The notes under the pieces are model-generated. The model was not told where the DNA came from. It searched no databases and was given only the letters and a program-made list of their open reading frames with translations. Below, one piece after another: positions 1-6,358 of a DNA stretch of 17,007 nt (the stretch's first letter is position 1; every line of letters starts with the position of its first letter). The stretch is taken from positions 1 to 17,007 of the forward strand of contig CALCWU010000144.1 in NCBI GenBank assembly GCA_937905855.1, given 5' to 3'. The translations under genes and the position numbers were made by a program. Source of the stretch: an uncultured Mollicutes bacterium. GTDB taxonomy: Bacteria; Bacillota_I; Bacilli_A; Acholeplasmatales; Anaeroplasmataceae.

Positions 1-1
1 T

Positions 2-439
2 AGTGAAGATAAAATTGAAGCATTAGCTACTAACGAAGCTAATACAACTACTTGCTATATGCCATATATCAACGCCTTCTTCCAACCACGTCATGAAATT
101 GATAGACCAAAGGTAGTTCCAAATGGAGCTGTAAACTTCGCCTTCATTGGTCAATTTGCGGAAACTCCAAGAGATACAATATTTACAACTGAGTATTCTA
201 TTAGAACCGGTATGGAAGCTGTATATACCTTATTAAATGTTGATAGAGCTGTCCCTGAGGTTTGGGGAAGCACATATGATGTACGTGAGCTTTTAAGAGC
301 TGCATATTATGCAATAGATAAGAAAAAGCTTAATCAAATGCCATTAAGCTTTAAGGAAAAGCAGCTATTAAAACTTGTTGTTAAGAAAACAAAGAATACA
401 GATATTGAAAAGCTATTAAAGGAAAGTGGCTTAATTTAG
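2..439 (+). CDS. ohyA: Oleate hydratase, C-terminal part (5' end outside window)
   Basis: Open from base 2 in frame with the internal ATG at 59, so this is the last 145 residues of a gene beginning before the window, not a short protein. The family (myosin-cross-reactive antigen, FAD-dependent fatty acid hydratase) adds water to the cis-9 double bond of oleic acid to give 10-hydroxystearate, usually at the membrane surface. The stretch around MPYINAFFQPR, then GAVNFAFIGQFAETPRDTIF, TTEYSIRTGMEAVY and VPEVWGSTYDVREL is the highly conserved C-terminal block of this family. The NTTTC-MPY segment just before it also fits. The tail after residue 100 is lysine-rich, and the gene stops with TAG 11 nt before a hairpin terminator. 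In gut bacteria the enzyme is usually explained as detoxification of unsaturated fatty acids. Identification is firm; nothing can be said about start or promoter. Confidence 0.95.
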   Translation, partial: SEDKIEALATNEANTTTCYMPYINAFFQPRHEIDRPKVVPNGAVNFAFIGQFAETPRDTIFTTEYSIRTGMEAVYTLLNVDRAVPEVWGSTYDVRELLRAAYYAIDKKKLNQMPLSFKEKQLLKLVVKKTKNTDIEKLLKESGLI

Positions 440-441
440 AT

Positions 442-482
442 AAAAAAAGCACCTGAAGATTAAAAACTTCAGGTGTCTTTTA
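442..482. terminator. Bidirectional rho-independent terminator
   Basis: A perfect 9-bp stem CACCTGAAG (450-458) / CTTCAGGTG (467-475) with an 8-nt loop. It is followed on the + strand by TCTTTTATT and on the - strand by a run of seven T (complement of 442-448). It lies between the oleate hydratase gene and the convergent CvpA-family gene, so it can end both transcripts. Confidence 0.9.
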
Positions 483-1193
483 TTATAAGAATAATCCTAT
501 TATATTAGCAAGCGTATTATGATTATATAGATATTTAGATAATCTAAATGTGTTTGTTGAAAGTTGCATATCGACATCAATAAAATTCCTAACTGCTGGA
601 AATGATGATGTTTGCATTAATAAAGAAACACCAAATAATAAAATATCAACAATCACTAAAAATATTAGTCCGTAAAATATAACACCTAATGTTCCATCTA
701 AAACCTTTAAAATAGTTGAGCCTTCCTTTAAAGCTTTAAAAATAATTTTTAAAATAAAGCAAATAAGGGTTGTCCCAAAAAACATAACAAAAAACGCAAT
801 AACAACCATTAGGCATTTACTAACATTTTCAGATATCCCTGCAGCAACGCTTGCTCCATCAATTGTTACTCTTTCAGCTATAAACTTACTAATATTTTCT
901 GGAAAGCCAATAGCCTTTAATACATCAAGTGCTGTTGCATTACCATCTTGTAAGGCCTCACTTGCTGAAACATTATTATATACCTTATTATATATAGCAT
1001 TATAAAATATATTATGCTTAATCATAAATGAAGCAAGATCTCTACAAAAAATTATTGAAAATAAAAATCCACATAGTGAGTTAGCTAATGACAAAAATTT
1101 TTCAACGAACCCCTTCTTTAAGCCAACAATTATGAAAACTATAAAAAGTACAACTAAAACAATATCAATTACTCCACAAAATTTAAAATCCAT
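483..1193 (-). CDS. CvpA-family integral membrane protein
   Basis: Protein of 236 residues with four predicted membrane helices: about 7-25, 33-52, 127-153 and 165-192. The N-terminal DIVLVVLFIVFIIVGLKKGF followed by a second helix is the pattern of the CvpA (colicin V production) family. The segment ILKVLDGTLGVIFYGLIFL matches the family's second conserved glycine-rich hairpin. The molecular role of CvpA proteins is poorly defined; in other bacteria they are linked to envelope homeostasis. The ATG at 1193 is chosen because an AGGTGG ribosome site lies 5 nt upstream. The longer frame could only start at a TTG at 1229, which lies upstream of the -10 box. The gene is single, divergent from the aminopeptidase P gene, and ends at the shared terminator. 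The C-terminal 40 residues are hydrophilic and not recognised. Family call moderately sure; function unknown. Confidence 0.75.
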   Translation of the reverse strand: MDFKFCGVIDIVLVVLFIVFIIVGLKKGFVEKFLSLANSLCGFLFSIIFCRDLASFMIKHNIFYNAIYNKVYNNVSASEALQDGNATALDVLKAIGFPENISKFIAERVTIDGASVAAGISENVSKCLMVVIAFFVMFFGTTLICFILKIIFKALKEGSTILKVLDGTLGVIFYGLIFLVIVDILLFGVSLLMQTSSFPAVRNFIDVDMQLSTNTFRLSKYLYNHNTLANIIGLFL

Positions 1194-1215
1194 ACATACC
1201 ACCTTCGATATATGC

Positions 1216-1224
1216 ATTATATCA
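1216..1224 (-). promoter_or_regulatory. Extended -10 promoter of the CvpA-family gene
   Basis: On the - strand TGA directly precedes TATAAT (TATAAT at 1221-1216), an extended -10 element. No good -35 hexamer lies at 16-18 nt. The predicted start near 1209 gives a leader of about 16 nt that contains the ribosome site at 1198-1206. Confidence 0.55.
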
Positions 1225-1270
1225 CACAATATTACAAAATTTATGAAAAAATTATGAGTTTGTATTCTTC

Positions 1271-1299
1271 TTGCAAAAACAATGAAAATGATTTATAAT
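1271..1299 (+). promoter_or_regulatory. Promoter of the aminopeptidase P gene
   Basis: TTGCAA (1271-1276), 17-nt spacer, TATAAT (1294-1299). Predicted transcription start is around 1306, immediately before the GGAG ribosome site at 1307-1310. The -10 box overlaps the in-frame ATG at 1298, which therefore cannot be the translation start. Confidence 0.75.
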
Positions 1300-1318
1300 G
1301 ACTTATGGAGATGATTAC

Positions 1319-3091
1319 ATGAATAAAATTGAAGAATTCCAAATACTTTTATTTCAAAAGAAAATAAATTGCTACATTATTCCCACATCAGATTTTCATC
1401 AAAGTGAATATGTATCAGATTATTTTAAAGGTAGAGAGTATTTAAGTAATTTCACTGGTTCTGCTGGAACCCTTGTTGTTACCCAAAATGACGCAAGAAT
1501 ATGGGTTGATGGTAGATATTTTATTCAAGCTGAAAAACAATTACCTAAGAATATTCATTTAATGAAGATGGGAACAAAGGGCTTCCCAACAATTGATGAA
1601 TATCTAAAATCAATTTTAAATGATGGAGATACTCTAGCCTTTGATGGTAGATGCTTAAGTGCTAGTTTTGTAAATAATCTAATCAACACTATTAACAAAA
1701 AAATTAATATCATTGACGAAATTGATTTACTAAATGAAATGTGGACTGATCGTCCTATGCTTCCAGCTACACCTATTTTTATGCTTGAAACATTCTTTAG
1801 TGGTGAAAGCTATCAAAGCAAAATAGAACGAATAAGAGAGCAAATGAATTTGAATAAAGCTGCAAATTACCTTTTAACCTCACTTGAGGATCAAGCTTGG
1901 CTTTATAATCTTAGAAGTAATGATGTTTTATACACACCTGTATTTTTAGCATATACACTAATAACTAAAAATGATACTATTTTATATTTAGATCCTAAAA
2001 AGCTAACACCTGAAATTCATAATTACTTAAAGGAAAATAAGGTTGTTGTTAAGCCATATTTTGATATTTATGAGACAATAAAAAATGTTAGTGGTAAAAC
2101 CATTATGGATTTATCAAAGGTAAATTACACCTTATATCATTCGTTTACAAACAAGGATGATATCATTAATATTCAAAACCCAACACTTTTAATGAAGGCA
2201 ATAAAAAATGATACAGAAATAGCTAATATTAAGCTTGCCCATATTAAAGATGGTGTTGCTGTTACTAAATTTATGTATTATCTAAAAAATAACATTGGTA
2301 AACAAGATTTAACAGAAATTAGTGTTTCAAATTATTTGCAATCACTTCGTGAGGAGCAAAAAGGCTTTGTTGAATTAAGCTTTAATACAATTTGTGCTTA
2401 TAAAGAAAATGCAGCAATGATGCACTATAGTGCAAATGAGCTATCTAACGCTAAGCTAGAACCAAATGGATTTTTACTAGTAGATTCTGGTGGACACTAT
2501 TTAGAAGGTACAACTGACATCACTAGAACATTTGCTCTAGGAGAATTAACTGATACTATGAAGCTTCATTTTACTACTGTTCTTCAATCAGTTATTAACC
2601 TTGCTAGTGCTAAATTCTTAAAAGGTATTAGAGGTATTAACCTAGATATTTTAGCAAGAGGTCCAATTTGGAATTTAGGTATTGATTATAAATGTGGAAC
2701 TGGTCATGGCGTTGGTTATCTTTTAAGTGTACATGAAGGACCAAACGGTTTCCGCTATCAAATAGTCCCAGAACGCAATGATAGTGCCATTTTAGAGCCA
2801 GGAATGATAACAACTGATGAGCCAGGAATTTATCTTGAGGGTCAATATGGTATAAGAACTGAAAATGAGCTTCTTTGTGTAAAGGATGAATCAACAGAAT
2901 TTGGTGATTTCCTTTCATTTGAAACTATAACCTATGCCCCAATTGATTTAGATGCAATTGATCCTACAATTTTAACTAAGGCTCAAAAGGATTGGCTAAA
3001 CAATTATCATAAGCAAGTATTTGAAAAAATATCACCATATCTATCACCTGAAGAGGTAGAATGGTTAAAGAAATACACAAGAGAAATCTAG
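1319..3091 (+). CDS. pepP: Xaa-Pro aminopeptidase (aminopeptidase P, M24B), three-domain form
   Basis: Cytoplasmic metalloprotease of 590 residues that removes an N-terminal residue in front of proline. Two creatinase-type N-terminal domains (about 1-130 and 155-300) precede the pita-bread M24 domain (about 305-525) and a C-terminal family extension (530-590, with FETITYAPID). All five metal ligands are visible: D389 (VDSGG), D400 (TDITRT), H463 (GTGHGVG), E501 (DEPG) and E515 (IRTEN). HEGP after the first histidine motif is also typical. The length fits the long three-domain form, also found as cytosolic aminopeptidase P in eukaryotes, rather than the 440-residue E. coli type. The start at 1319 has GGAG 8 nt upstream; the ATG at 1298 lies inside the -10 box. 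Likely role is turnover of proline-containing peptides. No signal peptide is present. It is a single-gene unit closed by a hairpin. Confidence 0.93.
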   Translation: MNKIEEFQILLFQKKINCYIIPTSDFHQSEYVSDYFKGREYLSNFTGSAGTLVVTQNDARIWVDGRYFIQAEKQLPKNIHLMKMGTKGFPTIDEYLKSILNDGDTLAFDGRCLSASFVNNLINTINKKINIIDEIDLLNEMWTDRPMLPATPIFMLETFFSGESYQSKIERIREQMNLNKAANYLLTSLEDQAWLYNLRSNDVLYTPVFLAYTLITKNDTILYLDPKKLTPEIHNYLKENKVVVKPYFDIYETIKNVSGKTIMDLSKVNYTLYHSFTNKDDIINIQNPTLLMKAIKNDTEIANIKLAHIKDGVAVTKFMYYLKNNIGKQDLTEISVSNYLQSLREEQKGFVELSFNTICAYKENAAMMHYSANELSNAKLEPNGFLLVDSGGHYLEGTTDITRTFALGELTDTMKLHFTTVLQSVINLASAKFLKGIRGINLDILARGPIWNLGIDYKCGTGHGVGYLLSVHEGPNGFRYQIVPERNDSAILEPGMITTDEPGIYLEGQYGIRTENELLCVKDESTEFGDFLSFETITYAPIDLDAIDPTILTKAQKDWLNNYHKQVFEKISPYLSPEEVEWLKKYTREI

Positions 3092-3095
3092 ATAA

Positions 3096-3129
3096 GAAAA
3101 AATAGAGAAGCAATTCTCTATTTTTTTTC
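3096..3129. terminator. Bidirectional terminator between aminopeptidase P and the unknown operon
   Basis: AATAGAGAA (3101-3109), loop GCAA, TTCTCTATT (3114-3122), extended by flanking A and T runs to about 13 pairs. The T run reads to 3128 on + and the A run gives a T run on -. The stop codon of the convergent gene (3118-3120) lies inside the 3' arm. Confidence 0.85.
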
Positions 3130-3798
3130 TTGTTCATTATTTATCTTTTTAAAATCAATCATTTCTAAAAGCTTATTATATTCTTCAATATGGGTTCCTT
3201 TTGGAGCAATATAATTAGGCTCTACAAATAAACTAGCTGCTTCATCAAAATAAAAGCCATCATAATAAATCTTATCTCCTTGAAAAGCAAAATCAAGGAT
3301 TTTTTCTTTAGTAGAATCATCTACTGTATAAAATATTTCAAAGCCAATAAATTTATCACATTGATCAATTCCTTTAGTTGGCTCTTCATTTTTAGTTTCA
3401 TTAGACATAGTATCATTATTAGTAAAATATTTAGAATAGTCATCAATTACAACTACCTTATAAGCAGTTTTTCCTTCAATTTTAATATAGCCATGACCAA
3501 ATCTAACACCTTTTCTATTGAATCCTAAGCTAACAAGCTTCTTATCTAATTCACTACTTGTTAATCCCTCATATTTATTTACTATACATTTTCTAGGCTT
3601 AGCCTTATATCTAAAGGTTCTTGCAATAGCGGAATTAATAGCCATCGTCATAATAACAAAATCAAGTACCATCAATGCCATTGGTAAAGTATTATTCTCA
3701 CTTCTACTAGTCCATAAAACAAGTAATACTCCTAGAACTAAAGTAATTAAAAATACAAGCCATAAATAAATTGCTTTTATCTGTTTTCTTTGTTGCAT
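3118..3798 (-). CDS. Unrecognised protein with two N-terminal membrane helices
   Basis: Protein of 226 residues that I do not recognise. It begins with a short positive stretch (MQQRKQIK) and two hydrophobic helices at about 10-30 and 39-60, separated by a short polar loop (TSRSENNTLP). A soluble part of about 160 residues follows, beginning KAKPRKCIVNKYEGLTSSEL. It looks alternating alpha/beta, with beta-like strands KTAYKVVVIDDY and KFIGFEIFYTV, an acidic/polar insertion near 127-145, and a lysine-rich end. By the positive-inside rule the soluble part is probably cytoplasmic. Its ATG shares one base with the TAA of the preceding gene (TAATG), so the two are translationally coupled and probably act together. 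Another hypothetical protein upstream and no known partner downstream give no functional clue. Confidence 0.7.
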   Translation of the reverse strand: MQQRKQIKAIYLWLVFLITLVLGVLLVLWTSRSENNTLPMALMVLDFVIMTMAINSAIARTFRYKAKPRKCIVNKYEGLTSSELDKKLVSLGFNRKGVRFGHGYIKIEGKTAYKVVVIDDYSKYFTNNDTMSNETKNEEPTKGIDQCDKFIGFEIFYTVDDSTKEKILDFAFQGDKIYYDGFYFDEAASLFVEPNYIAPKGTHIEEYNKLLEMIDFKKINNEQEKK

Positions 3799-4322
3799 TA
3801 TATTATCTCCTTATCCTTTGCTGCCATATCTAAAAATATAACTCTAGTATAATCACTATATAATTTATAATAATCAGGCATTATTCTATGATATTCTAAG
3901 ACCTTAGTCTTATTTTCAAATAATAATATTTGTCTAAAATGATTTTTTTCTACAACAAAATTCTTTTTAGCATAAGCAATAGTTCTTTCGCTATTTTCCT
4001 CAAATATGATTATTTCAATCATTTTAGAATCATTAAATTCATCAAGTGAAAAAGCGCCTTCAAAATCCGTTCCCATATTTAAATCTCTTAAATTTTCATT
4101 TGAATAATCAAATTTAATAAAATCATCATATGACTGAACAAAAATAATCTTACTAAGGCAACCCTTATATCCTTTAGCAAAAACCTTATAGGCTTCGGTA
4201 TTTAACAAGCATACATATTTTGCATAGGCTAAATCATCATATATTTGCTTAATAGGCTTAACATCATAATAGCCAACTCTATTTCTTTTAGGCTCTAAAT
4301 TTTTCTTTTTATTAAAAAACAT
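3798..4322 (-). CDS. Unrecognised soluble protein, first gene of a two-gene operon
   Basis: Protein of 174 residues, not recognised. No signal peptide or membrane helix is visible. It starts with a basic stretch (MFFNKKKNLEPKRNR) and continues as a mixed alpha/beta sequence rich in Y, F, D and K. Strand-like runs CLSKIIFVQSY, MIEIIIFEE and RQILLFE are visible. The ATG at 4322 is chosen because a full GGAGGTG ribosome site lies 5 nt upstream. The longer frame from 4355 would place that site inside the coding region. The TAA at 3800-3798 overlaps the start of the following two-helix membrane protein by one base, so this soluble protein is a likely partner of it. Function unknown. Confidence 0.7.
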   Translation of the reverse strand: MFFNKKKNLEPKRNRVGYYDVKPIKQIYDDLAYAKYVCLLNTEAYKVFAKGYKGCLSKIIFVQSYDDFIKFDYSNENLRDLNMGTDFEGAFSLDEFNDSKMIEIIIFEENSERTIAYAKKNFVVEKNHFRQILLFENKTKVLEYHRIMPDYYKLYSDYTRVIFLDMAAKDKEII

Positions 4323-4345
4323 CAGTGCACCTCCGATTAAAAATA

Positions 4346-4354
4346 ATTTTACCA
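4346..4354 (-). promoter_or_regulatory. Probable extended -10 promoter of the unknown operon
   Basis: On the - strand TGG precedes TAAAAT (4351-4346), an extended -10 arrangement about 24 nt before the ATG. No convincing -35 hexamer is seen. Confidence 0.4.
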
Positions 4355-4402
4355 TAAATTGAAAATAAATACTAGAAAAAAGAAATAACTTAACACATAT
4401 AT

Positions 4403-4431
4403 TTGCTTTTAAAAATTCAATCAGTTATAAT
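4403..4431 (+). promoter_or_regulatory. Promoter of the LD-carboxypeptidase gene
   Basis: TTGCTT (4403-4408), 17-nt spacer, TATAAT (4426-4431). A strong ribosome site AAGGAGG (4446-4452) follows, 8 nt before the ATG at 4461. Confidence 0.65.
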
Positions 4432-4460
4432 TTAAATAGAATTATAAGGAGGAAGCCCAT

Positions 4461-5465
4461 ATGAAATTACCAGCATTTTTAAATAAAGGAGATACTATAT
4501 ATCTAGTTGCACCATCATTTGGTTGTACAACAGAGCCTTATCATACAAGACTTAATGAAGCTATAAAAAATTTGAGTGATGGATATAAAATCATTATAGG
4601 TAGTAATTGCTACAAAGCTAAGCTACCATACGCCTCTAATACTAAAGAATTACGCGCTAAAGAATTTATGGATGCCTATAAATCAAATGCAAAGGTTATT
4701 ATCTCAGTTGGTGGTGGAGAAATGATGAATGAAATTCTTCCCTTTATCGATTTTGATGAAATTAAAAAGCTACCACCAAAATGGTTTGTTGGCTTTTCAG
4801 ATAATACTAATTTGACCTATACACTTACTACTATCACTCATACAATGAGCTTATATGCAATAAATGCCCCTGATTTTGCTTTCAAGCCCTATAAGGATGC
4901 AACACTAGATACCTTACTTTTATTACAAGGTAAAAAAAATATAATATCTGGTTATAAATATTTTGAAAAGGAAAAAAATAAAAGTGATAATCCCCTTGCT
5001 CCATTAAATTTAACAAATTTAAAAACAATTAAAGCCTATAACAAGGATTTGGAAATATCTGGTAGACTTCTTGGTGGAAATTTAGATATATTAAGAAATC
5101 TTTGTGGAACTAAATATGATCAAACAAAAAAATTCATCGAAGAAATCGATGAACCTATAATTTGGTTTTTAGAAGCTTGTGATTTATCACCACTTGATAT
5201 TAAAAGAGCAATATTTCAATTAAATGAAGCAGGTTGGTTTAAAACTGCTGGTGCTTTTTTAATTGGTAGATCACTTTGTATGGATCAAGAAGCTTTTGGT
5301 GTTAATGCTTATAATGCCTATGATCAATTAAAAGAAATTTCTAATAATGTCTTTTTAGATGTAGATTTAGGGCATATGGCTCCATCTATGCCAATGATAT
5401 GTGGTGCTTTTGCAACTATTAAATATAAATCTAAGCATAAGCTTGAAATTATTTATAAATTATAA
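4461..5465 (+). CDS. ldcA: S66 family LD-carboxypeptidase (LdcA/MccF-like)
   Basis: Serine peptidase of 334 residues, the normal length for S66. The family cleaves the L,D-bond releasing the terminal D-alanine from muropeptide tetrapeptides during peptidoglycan recycling. A branch (MccF) instead cleaves microcin C-type aminoacyl nucleotides. The N-terminal LNKGDTIYLVAPSFG and ISVGGGEMMNEILPFIDFDEI are family signatures. The Ser-Glu-His triad is visible: S113 in VGFSDNTNL, E238 in WFLEACDL and H305 in LGHMAPSMP. There is no signal peptide, so action is cytoplasmic, as for LdcA. It has its own promoter and an AAGGAGG site. The SRP RNA T-run lies on its stop codon (5463-5465) from the other strand. 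No neighbour relates to cell-wall recycling, so a choice between LdcA and MccF-type immunity cannot be made from context. Family assignment is firm. Confidence 0.9.
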   Translation: MKLPAFLNKGDTIYLVAPSFGCTTEPYHTRLNEAIKNLSDGYKIIIGSNCYKAKLPYASNTKELRAKEFMDAYKSNAKVIISVGGGEMMNEILPFIDFDEIKKLPPKWFVGFSDNTNLTYTLTTITHTMSLYAINAPDFAFKPYKDATLDTLLLLQGKKNIISGYKYFEKEKNKSDNPLAPLNLTNLKTIKAYNKDLEISGRLLGGNLDILRNLCGTKYDQTKKFIEEIDEPIIWFLEACDLSPLDIKRAIFQLNEAGWFKTAGAFLIGRSLCMDQEAFGVNAYNAYDQLKEISNNVFLDVDLGHMAPSMPMICGAFATIKYKSKHKLEIIYKL

Positions 5466-5555
5466 AAAAAAGCGCCCCAACCACATCACTATATAGGCTT
5501 AAGGCTGCTACCTTCCGATCCTGACCTGGTTCACCGCAAGTAATTGATTGAGGAC
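5464..5555 (-). ncRNA. ffs: Bacterial small signal recognition particle RNA (4.5S)
   Basis: RNA partner of Ffh in co-translational membrane targeting. Read on the - strand, the conserved apical hairpin is clear: GTGAACC, then GGTCAGGATCGGAAGGTAGC with a GGAA tetraloop (5516-5513), then AGCAGCCTTAAG. The closing helix is also found: the first 11 nt (GTCCTCAATCA, 5555-5545) pair completely, with G-U pairs, to TGGTTGGGGCG near the 3' end. A run of eight T (5471-5464) follows and acts as the terminator. Length of about 92 nt fits the small Alu-less type. The 5' end is placed at 5555 because that G lies 7 nt after the -10 box and opens the terminal helix. Two pairs below the tetraloop differ from the most common sequence (AUC/GGU rather than UCC/GGA) but still pair. 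The T-run overlaps the ldcA stop codon on the opposite strand. Confidence 0.95.
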
Positions 5556-5562
5556 AATAGTT

Positions 5563-5591
5563 ATTGTATCATATTTCTAATAAATATGCAA
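5563..5591 (-). promoter_or_regulatory. Promoter of the SRP RNA gene
   Basis: On the - strand: TTGCAT (5591-5586), 17-nt spacer ending in TGA, TACAAT (5568-5563), then 7 nt to the predicted G start at 5555. The extended -10 fits a strongly expressed stable RNA. It overlaps the region upstream of the divergent yihY-like gene. Confidence 0.85.
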
Positions 5592-5608
5592 TTGAAATAG
5601 AGGTAATT

Positions 5609-6358
5609 ATGTTTAAAAAAATAATTAATTTTTATAACTATGCTAAAGATAAAAAATATACAACCCTAGCAGGCTCTCTTTCCTTCTTCTTTATTTTATC
5701 ATTTGTACCTATAATTTATTTAGCATTAAGTATTTATAATAAAATATTGAATATGTTAAATCTGACTATGGAAATACCAAAAATTTTAGAAAGATATGTT
5801 AGCTTTGATTTAAATGCTAAAATATCTATATTGTTTTTAATCACCACAATATATTCGTCATCAAAATTATTTTTCCAATTAAGACGAGTAGGTGAAATCA
5901 TTTATAAAACAAAAAAAAGAGAAAGAGCAATAAAGCAAAAGCTATTATCAATATTGATTTCTCTTTTATTTATATTAATTAGTTCTGGAGCTTTAATCAT
6001 ATTTAGAATGACTAAGGAAATAATTACAAACATAAACTATTCGGTTGTTATAAATATATTATCTATTTTATTTATTTACCTTGTTCTCATTAGCTTTATA
6101 ATTATTGTAAACCAATATGCAACGACTATTAAACTACATATTAAGCAATTAATTTATGGAGTAATTTTCAGTGTTATTTATATAACAATTGTATCTATTG
6201 CTTATTATCTATATATTACATTGCTATCAAACTATGAAGCATTATATGGCGTATTTTCAACAATAATCGTTAGTTTCATTTATATATATTTAATGTTTAT
6301 TGGTATTGTCCTAGGAATAATTATAAACGAAAGAAAAATAACTAATCAACACTCTTAA
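5609..6358 (+). CDS. YihY/BrkB-family inner membrane protein
   Basis: Hydrophobic protein of 249 residues with about six membrane helices (roughly 22-42, 70-88, 112-133, 145-168, 182-206 and 213-238). The N-terminal AGSLSFFFILSFVPIIY and the C-terminal YGVFSTIIVSFIYIYLMFIGIVLGIIIN are the two conserved blocks of the YihY/BrkB family. That family was formerly mislabelled ribonuclease BN; its biochemical function is not established. It is somewhat shorter than typical members (about 280-300 residues), with little C-terminal tail after the last helix. The ATG at 5609 is chosen for the GAGGT site 4 nt upstream. The frame extends back only to a TTG that lies in the SRP RNA promoter. No confident promoter is seen. 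The 3' end overlaps the convergent ABC permease gene by 17 bp, with no hairpin between them. Confidence 0.85.
   Translation: MFKKIINFYNYAKDKKYTTLAGSLSFFFILSFVPIIYLALSIYNKILNMLNLTMEIPKILERYVSFDLNAKISILFLITTIYSSSKLFFQLRRVGEIIYKTKKRERAIKQKLLSILISLLFILISSGALIIFRMTKEIITNINYSVVINILSILFIYLVLISFIIIVNQYATTIKLHIKQLIYGVIFSVIYITIVSIAYYLYITLLSNYEALYGVFSTIIVSFIYIYLMFIGIVLGIIINERKITNQHS

Noticed and set aside
1298..1318. Upstream in-frame ATG giving a 7-residue longer aminopeptidase P
   Set aside because: The ATG overlaps the -10 box TATAAT (1294-1299), so it lies before the predicted transcript start. The ATG at 1319 has a proper GGAG site 8 nt upstream.
2637..2918. Open frame of 93 codons on the minus strand inside the aminopeptidase P gene
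   Set aside because: It lies entirely opposite the conserved M24 catalytic region, has no ribosome site, and its translation resembles no protein. Shadow of the real gene.
3280..3769. Two plus-strand open frames opposite the two-helix unknown protein
   Set aside because: No ribosome sites, low-complexity translations, and fully contained in a minus-strand gene with clear start, coupling and terminator.
5464..5555. Possible tRNA or riboswitch in the ldcA-yihY gap
   Set aside because: The minus strand gives a complete small SRP RNA with GGAA hairpin, closing helix, promoter and T-run, which explains the structure.
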